Source: Bacteroidota bacterium (GTDB lineage: Bacteria > Bacteroidota > Bacteroidia > Bacteroidales > Bacteroidaceae). Taken from it: a stretch of 10,999 bases of DNA. Under the pieces are notes generated by a model, which saw only the letters and a list, made by a program, of their open reading frames with translations, ran no database searches and was not told the DNA's origin. The stretch covers positions 1-10,999 of the forward strand of contig JAEZKJ010000122.1 of NCBI GenBank assembly GCA_023415545.1, written 5' to 3'. Numbering within the stretch: position 1 is the first letter of the stretch; each line of letters starts with the position of its first letter. This document shows, piece by piece, positions 1 through 9,000 of the stretch. Both the position numbers and the translations under genes were made by a program.

Positions 1-886
1 ATATAAGGTCCTTAGCTGTTACAGTTTTTGGAGCAGGAACACTTTCGAAGTAGATGTTAGCACTAATATTTTTAATCATATCTTCAAGTGTAGTTCCTAC
101 AGATACTTCATCAGGAACACCAATCAATTCCATAGAAACAGGCATCTTATCTTCTGCAGATGTAAAACCTCCTATAGGTTCAATGGTTGATCCAAGAAAA
201 CTAAGAAATGAACCTTCGGGTACTAAGAATGCACGGATATTACGATTTGTTTCGTCACTATTCAAAATTGGAAGAGCCGATTTTGCTTTGTATGTCTTGG
301 TAATAGTACCATTTGTCATTGTAATAGTAAAAGCATTAGGGTCAGTACGATCGACAGTCAATGTTAATTTACCACCAAGTTTCTCAACACCGGCGTCAGT
401 GTCAGTACCAAAAATTAAATTACTTTCTACACAGCTTCTGTCTATATGGTCTCCCCACTCCGAGTTACCACTTGGCTGATTGTCGAAACGAATAGCTCCA
501 TATTCAACATATCCTGCAGCACCACGATCAGCATCTGTACAAAGAATAAGAGCAAAATTTTTATATGTATTCTTTGCTTCAGGGTTGATGTTGACATTTA
601 ACTGAGTGATCCATTTTTCTCCATCGGGAATAACATAATATTTAGAGAAACTTGCCCACCAACCTGAACTATAATCTGTATTACCAACGGTGTATACATC
701 TTCTTCTAAGCCTTCAATTACAGCTTCTTCTCCTGGCTTATTTGCATTACTGATGGAATCGATTTTAGCAGAAATCCAATCAGGGGCATTCACATCGAAT
801 AAATCTCCTCCTTCGCAACTTGTCAAAAAAGTAGTTCCAAGAGCAACGGCGCAGAAGAGTGATGCTATTTTATTTAGATATCTCAT
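1..886 (-). CDS. Putative surface glycan-binding lipoprotein of the PUL (partial, C-terminus beyond window)
   Basis: The minus strand reads open from an ATG at 886 to the left edge, giving 295 residues with no stop. Residues 1-24 form a lipoprotein signal peptide: a basic start (MRYLNK), a hydrophobic core and the lipobox LTSC with Cys24 as the lipidated residue. Acidic and glycine residues follow (CEGGDLFD), which fits surface display in Bacteroidetes. The mature start contains NAPDWISAKIDSI, a kind of linker I recall from PUL lipoproteins. A beta-sandwich-like part follows, with an aromatic cluster WWASFSKYYVIPDG at about residues 76-89 that could contact sugar. The rest is strand-rich with no visible catalytic signature. 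It starts 26 bases after susD, as is usual for the third gene of a susCD operon, so a glycan-binding role is inferred mainly from position. Alternatives are an outer-membrane enzyme whose catalytic domain lies beyond the window. The family is not recognised with certainty. Confidence 0.8.
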   Translation of the reverse strand, partial: MRYLNKIASLFCAVALGTTFLTSCEGGDLFDVNAPDWISAKIDSISNANKPGEEAVIEGLEEDVYTVGNTDYSSGWWASFSKYYVIPDGEKWITQLNVNINPEAKNTYKNFALILCTDADRGAAGYVEYGAIRFDNQPSGNSEWGDHIDRSCVESNLIFGTDTDAGVEKLGGKLTLTVDRTDPNAFTITMTNGTITKTYKAKSALPILNSDETNRNIRAFLVPEGSFLSFLGSTIEPIGGFTSAEDKMPVSMELIGVPDEVSVGTTLEDMIKNISANIYFESVPAPKTVTAKDLI

Positions 887-912
887 AATCTTTAAATTTT
901 TAATTAGTTTGT

Positions 913-2691
913 TTATTTATTATCCAAATCTACAACAGGATGAATAGTCCAACCTTTTGCAGAGAAATAGCTTGAATTGCTCTTACTATAGTTAGCTGAG
1001 TTACCAACTAGGTTTGGATTATTATTCAATGTACCTTGGTAAATAGGTAGGAATTCATGTCCCTCTATCCATGAGTCATAACTGCTTTTGCTACATGTAC
1101 TATAATCAACAGGATCTTTAGGAGTATATTCATAAGTACCGGTTTTTGTCCAGAAATTGAATGAACCATGTTCTTTCAATTGTTGTAAACGATCGGCACT
1201 ATAGAAGAATCCCCAACGAATAAGGTCAAGACCACGACCAAACTCACATCCGAACTCTTTAGGACGTTCAACATTAGCTATCTGTTCGAAAAGTTTCTCT
1301 TTTGTGCTAAAATCAGCAAGATCCAAGTTTGACAATCCGGCACGATGGCGAACTTGGTTTATCCAATCAATAGCCTGTTGTGTAGGACCGTTTACCTCAT
1401 TTTCACATTCAGCAGCACGTAGTAGCACATCAGCATAACGCATCAAGCGTAAGTTAATACCACATTTCAATCCGGTAACAACCTTATCATATAGACCTGT
1501 ACGAAGATTTGTCCACTTAGCAATAGGAAGACCACCGTAAGCATTGTTTGTAACAATTATATTATCTGCAGTCATATTGCCTTTGTATGCAACATTACCA
1601 TACTCGAATCCATCCCATTCACTTTCGTAAGTGCCAATAGTCCAGTAAAGACGTGGGTCAAGACTACCATCTGTAGTACGCTCGGATTTAAATAAGTTGT
1701 ATAACCATGGAGATGCTGATAAGTCAGCCCATCCACCACAATCACCGGGACCAAAATTACTCTCTATAGCATGTCCTTGAGTTGCATTAGGACTAGTATT
1801 TACCGGTGTCCATTCGTCGTCAGTACCCTGTGTTCCATAATCAAGAAATTGAACTTCAAAAAGACTCTCTTCATTGTTTTCATAAGCTGCACCTTCACGG
1901 AAGTTATCACCATAATTTGCCATAAGTTTGTATGAGCCATACTTCTTATTGATAATATCTTTCAATACATCGAGAGCTTCACTGTATTTATGACGTTGCA
2001 TTAATGTACGAGCATAATAACCTGCTGCAGCACCACAAGTAGCACGACCTTTTGCCCATTCGCTTCCTGCGTCACGACTTGGAAGTAATGTCATAGCTCC
2101 GGTAAAATCGGATTCTACTTGATCGAGTACTAAATCGAATTGAACATTAGGATCATCAACATTTCCATTTGCACAATATAGTCCATCCAATGAAGAATAC
2201 TGACTATAATCAGTGATTAGTGGAGGATTTTGGTAATACATTGCAAGATTATAGTAAGCCAAGCCACGAATAAACAATGCTTGTCCTTTAATACGCTGCA
2301 TTTGAGTGCTAAGTTGTGAATCATCAGCTCCACATCTTGATAGTACATAGTTACAAACGTTTATAGTATAGTACCAATCACGCCATGACCACTGACAAAT
2401 TTCGTCGGTAATTGGTTCATTTAAATCATCAAAAGGCATATACCAAACCTGTGATGAGTTCCATACTTCGTCACCACGGCATACATCAATGTTATAGCCT
2501 ACACGAGCATAAGTACCTTCCATACGAATATGGTTGTATGCTGCAATAACAGTCTCTTCAAGTTCATCAATTGTATTACCGAAAGTACCTGTTGTCTGCT
2601 GATTGGGGTTAGTCAATTCCAGCTTACTCTCACACGACATCAGAGTGCTGAGGCCCAATATAAGGGCAAAGGAAAATTTATATAGTTTCAT
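913..2691 (-). CDS. susD: SusD/RagB-family outer-membrane glycan-binding lipoprotein
   Basis: This 592-residue protein is of usual length for SusD homologues, the lipoproteins that cap the SusC barrel at the cell surface and deliver oligosaccharides to it. The signal peptide ends in the lipobox LMSC with Cys20. The mature N-terminus (LELTNPNQQT) matches the usual start of the family. Helical, TPR-like segments follow: the region around residues 130-150 (RIKGQALFIRGLAYYNLA), LRLMRYADVLLRAAE near residue 413, and ERPKEFGCEFGRGLDLIRWG near 472-492, which is the conserved C-terminal signature of the family (normally E-R-x-x-E-x-x-x-E-G-x-R-x-x-D-L-x-R-W). The ATG at 2691 is chosen because it gives the intact signal peptide directly. 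The gene lies 42 bases after susC and is probably co-transcribed with it. It is unusual in having twelve cysteines, eleven of them besides the lipid-anchored one. The symbol denotes the family, not orthology to the starch system; the ligand is inferred from the neighbouring arabinofuranosidase. Confidence 0.96.
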   Translation of the reverse strand: MKLYKFSFALILGLSTLMSCESKLELTNPNQQTTGTFGNTIDELEETVIAAYNHIRMEGTYARVGYNIDVCRGDEVWNSSQVWYMPFDDLNEPITDEICQWSWRDWYYTINVCNYVLSRCGADDSQLSTQMQRIKGQALFIRGLAYYNLAMYYQNPPLITDYSQYSSLDGLYCANGNVDDPNVQFDLVLDQVESDFTGAMTLLPSRDAGSEWAKGRATCGAAAGYYARTLMQRHKYSEALDVLKDIINKKYGSYKLMANYGDNFREGAAYENNEESLFEVQFLDYGTQGTDDEWTPVNTSPNATQGHAIESNFGPGDCGGWADLSASPWLYNLFKSERTTDGSLDPRLYWTIGTYESEWDGFEYGNVAYKGNMTADNIIVTNNAYGGLPIAKWTNLRTGLYDKVVTGLKCGINLRLMRYADVLLRAAECENEVNGPTQQAIDWINQVRHRAGLSNLDLADFSTKEKLFEQIANVERPKEFGCEFGRGLDLIRWGFFYSADRLQQLKEHGSFNFWTKTGTYEYTPKDPVDYSTCSKSSYDSWIEGHEFLPIYQGTLNNNPNLVGNSANYSKSNSSYFSAKGWTIHPVVDLDNK

Positions 2692-2733
2692 ATTCTATTC
2701 TTCTTTTTTATGTATTTCAATACTTGCGAGTTC

Positions 2734-5700
2734 TTAGAATGAGAAGAGCACACCACACATAAAGCTACGTGCACTTGGGAATGAACAGAAGTTATAGCCT
2801 GGTGTAAATGTGCCACCGGCAAAGTCAACATTGTAACCTTTATAACCTGTGAAAGTGTGAAGGTTTTGAGCTGATACATATACTCTTACTCCATTAATGT
2901 AACCATTAAACAGTTTATCCGAGAAGTTATAGCCTAACTCAATATTTGCAATCTTCCAATAAGCAGCATTTTGTATTTTACGGCTGCTGAATAGGTCATT
3001 CCATGCTAATGTGGCATTATTTGCTGCATAAGTACGAGGTACATTCGAGATGTAAGTTCCTTCCGACCATTGGTTTGCTGCAAGCATATCTACAGATTTG
3101 TTTCCATAACCATAGCATGAGTTCAAACTATTATTAATGTCATCAGATACATGGTAGTTTAGAGAACCAAATGTAGAGATGCTAAAGTCAAAATTCTTAT
3201 ATTCTAAGTTTGCACTCAATCCAAAATTTATCTTTGGTAAACCACTGCCGATAACTGTTTGGTCATCACCATTTATCATACCATCATCGTTGATATCTTT
3301 ATATAGACAATCACCTACATTTGCACCCTCTTGTGTTACATGATTATCCAAATCTTCCTGAGTGCGTGCAATACCTTCATAAACCCAACCATAGAACTGA
3401 CCAATTTCTTGACCTACATAAGTTGCATATGCTCCTGTAATATATTTCTCTGTTCCAAAACCAAGTGAAGTGACTCTATTTTTTAAAGTACTTAAATTGG
3501 CACTGATTTGATGTTTCAATGCATTGTCATTGTTTCTATATGTCAATGAGAACTCAAAACCGCTATTTTCCATTGAAGCAGCATTCATAGTAACAGATGT
3601 GTTAGCAACACCTGCACTAGCAGGAACAGGAACACTATATAGCAAATCTTCAGAAGTGTTTTTATACCATTCAGCAGTAAACTCAAGGCGATTATTTAGG
3701 AATGCTAAATCAATACCAACGTTAGCTGTTTTCTTCTTTTCCCATGCAATGTTTTCATTAACGAAAGTTGAGACTGACGAACCTGTAACTACATTGTTAC
3801 CAAAGCTATATGTCATGTTGTTACGAGCTAAAGTAGCCAGATACATATATTCACCGATATTTTCATTACCAAGAATACCATAACTACCACGAACTTTGAA
3901 CATATTAACTACCTCACGATTGAAAGGATAAAAGTTCTCCTTATCGAAACGCCAACCTGCAGATACTGATGGGAATGTTTCCCAACGTATATCTTTTGTT
4001 AAACGTGAACTACCATCACGACGAACTACAGCAGAAAGAAGATATTTTCCATCAAAGTCATAATTCAAACGAGCGATATATGATGCAAGTGCATGTTTAT
4101 ATTCCCAAGACTCGGAATATGTATCATTGGCATTTTGAATTTGTAAAAAGTAAGGTTCAGAGAAGTTTACACCCCATCCTGTCATAGTATGAGTATTTTC
4201 TTCTTCATAGGTTTGACCTACAACCATATTCACATGGCTTTTACCAATAGTTCCATCATAAGTCAATGTATTTTCTATCAAAGCGTCTGAATAAGTACGG
4301 CTTGCTTCTGTCAACTTTTCATTGCTCTTGTCAAGATATACACGATTACTTTGAATCCATGCAGGTATCCATGTCTTATCTTTCGCAAGAGTTTTACTAT
4401 ATGATAAATTTAATTTGTATGATAATTTATGGTTTTTACTTTTAATATTAAACATACCTAGTAAATCTACATCTGCCGAACCTGTTCCAACAAAACGGTC
4501 AACAATAGTGTTACGTGTTAACATACTATTGATTAACAAAGGATTAGATGCTGAAATGTCTCCATGAACAGTATCATAATATACTCCAAAACCATAAGCA
4601 TCATAATTGAAACTACTAGCTGAACCAACTTTATCATCAAGTACCCATGTAGATGAATCGTAAGCTTTAATTGTTGGCTGCATTAATAATGTTCCACGCA
4701 ATACATTGGTTACATCACCATAAAGTCCTTGTACATATTCAGAAGCATTTGATAGACCCATCCCATCTTGATTAGAGTGTGAATAAACCAAACTTGTACG
4801 GAACTTGATGAACTTGGAATCCATTGTGTTATTTACACGGGCAGTATAACGTTCATAGTTAGGACCGGCACCTTCGAGTGTACCTTTTTGATTAAAGTAA
4901 TCTAAACCTATATTATAAGTACTATTTGCGCTACCACCACTTAAGTTTACGTTATGATTTTGACGTATACCGGTTTTAAAAACTTCTTTAAACCAATCAG
5001 TATTGGTATTATCCATAAATTGATAATGATTGTTTGAACCACTAGCCAAACTATAGCCTCCGGGAAGTGGAGTACCTGAATTGGCACACGCTTGTCCTAG
5101 ATATGTGCTATATTGATTAGCATCCATAACGTCGTATACTCCTTTGGAAATTTTATCAACGCCAAAGTAACCTTTATAATCCACTTTTAATGGCTGATCT
5201 TTTTTACCTCCCTTTGTTGTAATGATTACCACACCATTAGCTGCGCGCGAACCATAAATAGCACCCGCAGATGCATCCTTCAAAACTTGAATAGTTTCAA
5301 TGTCATTAGGAGAAAAATCACGAATAGAGGTACCCATAGGTACACCATCTACCACATATAAAGGTGCAGTATTACCAAATGAACCGATACCGCGAATACG
5401 AACTGTAGGATCAGCACCCGGTTGACCATCGGAAGTAATCTGTACACCTGCTACCTTACCTTCAAGCATTGAAGAGATATTGGAATGAGATACTTTTTTC
5501 AATTCATCTGTGTTCACAATAGCTACAGAACCGGTTAAGTCTGCTTTCTTTTGAACACCATAACCTACCACAACAACTTGGTCAAGCGACAATATGTCTG
5601 CTTCTAATTTAATAGGTGAAATAATTGCACGACCACGAACTGCAATTTCACGATCTTTGCAACCTACATAACTTACCACCAAAGTGGCATCAGCAGGAAC

Positions 5701-5922
5701 ATTAATCGAAAAATTACCATCTAAGTCTGTTACAACACCACTCTGAGAGCCCTTCCATCTAATGGTTGCACCAATGAGTGGTTCTCCATCCTGATCTACA
5801 ACTTGGCCACTTACTTTAATGGTCTGTTGTTGTACAGATGCTATTGCAGGTAGCGGACAGGTTGTCAAACCTGTTAATGTACCCATTAATAGCATTGCAG
5901 AGAATAATACGTGTTTTCTCAT
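2734..5922 (-). CDS. susC: SusC/RagA-family TonB-dependent outer-membrane oligosaccharide transporter
   Basis: This 1062-residue protein imports oligosaccharides across the outer membrane using TonB energy, paired with the SusD encoded next to it. A signal peptide covers about residues 1-29 (cleavage near AIAS). A carboxypeptidase-regulatory-like beta-sandwich follows at 34-105 (VSGQVVDQDGEPLIGATI, then TDLDGNFSI). A TonB-box region DQVVVVGYG lies at 114-122. The plug domain includes VRIRGIGSFGNTAPLYVVDG (174-193), IETIQVLKDASAGAIYGSRA (208-227) and ANGVVIITTKGG (228-239), the signature of SusC plugs. The remainder is a beta-barrel ending in the aromatic residue of GVLFSF, as outer-membrane proteins do. 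Near residue 875 a Ca-binding-like loop DINDDGMINGDD is present, common in this family. There is no extra N-terminal STN domain, so control by an anti-sigma/ECF pair is unlikely, which fits the adjacent HTCS. It is the first gene of the operon, 133 bases after the HTCS stop codon. The symbol denotes the family only. Confidence 0.97.
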   Translation of the reverse strand: MRKHVLFSAMLLMGTLTGLTTCPLPAIASVQQQTIKVSGQVVDQDGEPLIGATIRWKGSQSGVVTDLDGNFSINVPADATLVVSYVGCKDREIAVRGRAIISPIKLEADILSLDQVVVVGYGVQKKADLTGSVAIVNTDELKKVSHSNISSMLEGKVAGVQITSDGQPGADPTVRIRGIGSFGNTAPLYVVDGVPMGTSIRDFSPNDIETIQVLKDASAGAIYGSRAANGVVIITTKGGKKDQPLKVDYKGYFGVDKISKGVYDVMDANQYSTYLGQACANSGTPLPGGYSLASGSNNHYQFMDNTNTDWFKEVFKTGIRQNHNVNLSGGSANSTYNIGLDYFNQKGTLEGAGPNYERYTARVNNTMDSKFIKFRTSLVYSHSNQDGMGLSNASEYVQGLYGDVTNVLRGTLLMQPTIKAYDSSTWVLDDKVGSASSFNYDAYGFGVYYDTVHGDISASNPLLINSMLTRNTIVDRFVGTGSADVDLLGMFNIKSKNHKLSYKLNLSYSKTLAKDKTWIPAWIQSNRVYLDKSNEKLTEASRTYSDALIENTLTYDGTIGKSHVNMVVGQTYEEENTHTMTGWGVNFSEPYFLQIQNANDTYSESWEYKHALASYIARLNYDFDGKYLLSAVVRRDGSSRLTKDIRWETFPSVSAGWRFDKENFYPFNREVVNMFKVRGSYGILGNENIGEYMYLATLARNNMTYSFGNNVVTGSSVSTFVNENIAWEKKKTANVGIDLAFLNNRLEFTAEWYKNTSEDLLYSVPVPASAGVANTSVTMNAASMENSGFEFSLTYRNNDNALKHQISANLSTLKNRVTSLGFGTEKYITGAYATYVGQEIGQFYGWVYEGIARTQEDLDNHVTQEGANVGDCLYKDINDDGMINGDDQTVIGSGLPKINFGLSANLEYKNFDFSISTFGSLNYHVSDDINNSLNSCYGYGNKSVDMLAANQWSEGTYISNVPRTYAANNATLAWNDLFSSRKIQNAAYWKIANIELGYNFSDKLFNGYINGVRVYVSAQNLHTFTGYKGYNVDFAGGTFTPGYNFCSFPSARSFMCGVLFSF

Positions 5923-5986
5923 TGTAATTGATTTTAGTTTAACGTTTATAATATTAATTAAAAGGTTTTATCGGTAATCGATGAGG

Positions 5987-5994
5987 TAAATGTA
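5987..5994 (-). promoter_or_regulatory. Candidate -7 promoter element of the susC operon
   Basis: On the minus strand the bases TACATTTA fit the Bacteroides -7 consensus TAnnTTTG except for the last base. A start site about 7 bases further on would leave a leader of roughly 55-60 bases before the susC ATG. The element lies exactly 21 bases downstream of the proximal TGTCCAC repeat, the same distance as in front of the GH51 gene. No good -33 element is seen; its expected place is taken by the end of the repeat region, as in an activator-dependent promoter. The match alone is weak in AT-rich DNA. Confidence 0.4.
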
Positions 5995-6012
5995 AATGGT
6001 TTTATTACTTAC

Positions 6013-6043
6013 ATAGTGGACAAAAAAACAATTAACGAGGATA
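6013..6043 (-). promoter_or_regulatory. Candidate HTCS operator upstream of susC (21-bp direct repeat)
   Basis: On the minus strand there is an exact TGTCCAC (6022-6016), extended to TGTCCACTAT through 6013, and 21 bp further upstream a degenerate copy TATCCTC (6043-6037; 5 of 7 bases match). The pair has the same spacing and the same orientation to its gene as the pair before the GH51 gene. AraC-family domains, including those at the C-terminus of HTCS proteins, commonly bind two direct half-sites about 21 bp apart. Binding by the HTCS encoded next door is inference. Confidence 0.55.
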
Positions 6044-6055
6044 AAAAGTGTACAT

Positions 6056-9000
6056 TTAAGAAAATGGTGCTATTTCATCAAAATTATCCACCATTTCTTC
6101 TGCGCCCTCTTCTGTTCCCATCATCGAACTTGGGGTTTGATTGAAATGACGTGTAAAACAACGAGTAAAATATTTGGGGTCATTAAAACCAACTTCATAA
6201 GCTATTTCAGAGATGTTTTTATTGTGAGTATGCTTATTTTTTAAAATGAGTTCGCGAGCAATATTCAATCGATAGTTACGAATAAAATGACCTGCTGATT
6301 GTCCTGTAAGGTTTTTCATCTTTTTATTCATTAAACTTTTGCTTATGCCCATGGCTTCTATGAAATTTGTTACTTCATAATATGAATCTTTGTAATTCTC
6401 CTTTATAATATGCATAGCTTTATTTAAAAATTTTTTATCGCTAGATTCTTCTTCAACATTCAGTTCGGCTATATCCATGCTAAAAGAAAATTTTTGTTGA
6501 TAACGCTTACGATTTTCTAATATATTAGCTATACGGGCAAGTAATAAGGAGTCATCAAAAGGCTTTAGTAAATATTCATCTACTCCAATACGGAAACTTT
6601 CAATGCGTGTTTCATTAGATGTTTTGGCAGTAAGCATTAAAAATGGAATATGAGAGATGTTAAAATTAGCTTTCACTCGTTTAGATAGTTCCATACCATC
6701 CATTATTGGCATCATCAAGTCACTGATAATAAAATCAATGTTATGAGCATTAAGAATATCCAAAGCTTCTTTTCCATTACCGGCTTCAATTACATGATAA
6801 AACTCACTTAATATGGAACGTATATAAGCTCTCATATCTGCGTTATCCTCTACGACAAGGATATTAAGACGATCATCATTTTTAGGTAATGTATAATCTG
6901 CAGAATGCTCTTCATTTGAGTCATCATCGATTTGTTGTAATGCATCATCTCCATCTACATATATTAATGGTAAAAGAACACGGAAGGAACAACCTTGTAC
7001 CGGGTTGTTACGCACTGTAATCTCTCCATGATGCATCTGAATGATTTGCTGACATAGATAAAGTCCTATACCTGTTCCACTTTGTCCACTAACGGATGTG
7101 TTTTGTTGGTTATTGGACTGATAGAAACGCGTAAAAATTTTATCTAAATCTTCATTCGGAATTCCTGAACCATTATCTTGAACACATAGGTATAATAGAT
7201 CTTTATCATTACGATGTAGCGTTGTGGCATAGAATGTTATTAATCCTCCTTTCGGAGTAAACTTTATAGCATTTCCCATTAAATTGGTCAACACTTTTTG
7301 TATGGCATTTTCATCAAACAATATTGTGCGTTGTGGTATGTTAACAAGAGAACGCAAAGTAATTTGATGCTCATCTGTGTATGCTTTGAAAGGAAGTAAA
7401 AAATCAGAAAGGAATTTGTTAAGATTATTTGGATTTGGAACAATTTCCATCTTACCTGATTCAATTTTGCGAAAATCCATCAACTGATTTATTAAGGACA
7501 ATAGATATTTAGAATTCCTTTCAACAAAATTCAGCTGTTCAATAACTTGTGGATTATAACTTAATTTTAATGCTCGTTCAATAGGACCAATAATTAAGGT
7601 CAAAGGAGTACGAAACTCATGGGTTATATTAGTAAAGAATGCTAATTTATCCACTGTTAGTTCTTGGACTTTATTTGACATTTCAACAATTTGCTCTTTT
7701 TGACGAACTATCTTAGCATTTTGTTCCTTCAATTCACGAGTTCTCTCTTCTACTTTGATATTGAGTAACTTTTGTTGTACTCTATATGAATTTATTCGCC
7801 AGGATATGAAACCATATATTGCAATAAAAATTAATATCAATATCAAGATACCAAACCATATCGTTTTGTAAAAATATGGCTCTACATGGATATTGAGTAT
7901 GGCACTTTCTTGCTGCCAATTAGAACCATCAGCAGCATAACGTATCTCAAAAGTATAGTCGCCTGAGCCTAAATTTGTGTATATTGCCAATCGATGATTA
8001 GCTGTTACTCTCTTCCATTTATCATCGAAACCTTTTAAACGATATGAGTATGCTGTAAGATTAGAAGCGTTATAATCCAATGCAGCGAATTCAATAGATA
8101 TGGATTTGTCACGTTCATGCATTTTAACTCCATTTTCCTTTATCATGATCTCTTTATCTGCTATACGAACATGTGTGAAAGCTATAGGAGCAGTTTTCGA
8201 TTTACCTTCATCAATAGTTGGTTTTACAATAGACAATCCGTTGATACTACCTAAATAAATCTCTCCATCTTTAGATTTCCCTATTGCATTCCAGTAAAAT
8301 TGGTTTGACAATAATCCATCTTTACGTGTAAAATTATAAAATGATTCATTCTCAGGGTCAAAGCAAGAGAGGCCATTGGTCGTAGAGATCCATATCCTAC
8401 CCTCTTTATCTTCTTCCATACCCCTAACGCTATTATTTGCTAATCCTTGATTAGTTGTATATCCCTTGAAAGTATATGTACCGTCCTTATTCAAAAACGA
8501 TTTATAAAATCCATATCCGTTACTTGATACCCAAATAGTACCATCGTGAGTTTTAATGATATCGGTAACACGTTCGTTTAATTTAGATTCAGGATTATCG
8601 AGTTTGTATTTCCATAATTTATACTCCAACTTTTTATTCTTATATGTGCGTAGGTCTATTCTGCAAAGTCCTTTCGTAATACCTATCCAAAGATAGGTGC
8701 CATTCTCAATTAAATAACCTGTACAACCATCGATGCCTCCTAAATCTTCTTTGAATAATGGTATTTCAATTTTTTTCCTATTCAAATCATATGTATATAT
8801 TTTTTCGCCTGTACCTACCCAGATTACTTGATTAAGAGAATCATAACAAAGTGTTCCGACAAATCCTAGAGAAGCATCGGCATATTCCTTTGAACTTATG
8901 TGATTGAAATGAATATTGTTACTTTTTAAATCTATCCATCCAAAGCCTCCACCCCATGTGCCTATCCACAAGCGGTCATTATTATCAGTGGTAAAGCAAC

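Noticed and set aside
54..479. Plus-strand open frame of 141 codons, and similar short frames at 690-947, 3524-3883 and 3969-4187
   Set aside because: They lie antisense to well-supported lipoprotein and SusC/SusD genes, have no recognisable domains, and read like the complement of coding sequence.
1510..1516. Additional TGTCCAC copies at 1510-1516 and 7083-7089
   Set aside because: Both lie inside coding sequence (susD and the HTCS kinase domain) and have no convincing partner 21 bp away. About one chance copy of a 7-mer is expected on both strands of 11 kb.
1572..1754. Short minus-strand frames inside susD (1572-1754) and overlapping the end of susC (2688-2879), and one antisense to the GH51 gene (10776-10979)
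   Set aside because: Each is an out-of-frame shadow of a clear protein-coding gene, with low-complexity or nonsensical composition.
2712..2723. Inverted repeat GTATTTCAATAC in the susC-susD gap
   Set aside because: The stem is at most five A/T-rich base pairs with a two-base loop and no following T-run, so it is neither a credible terminator nor a clear processing site.
5856..5859. Cys22 in the SusC signal peptide (LTTC) as a possible lipobox
   Set aside because: Threonine before the cysteine is a poor lipobox, a better signal peptidase I site (AIA-S) follows at residues 26-29, and SusC proteins are barrels rather than lipoproteins.
5971..5981. Small dyad TCGGTAATCGA in the susC leader region
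   Set aside because: Only three base pairs of stem on each side of a five-base centre; too weak to call an operator or hairpin.
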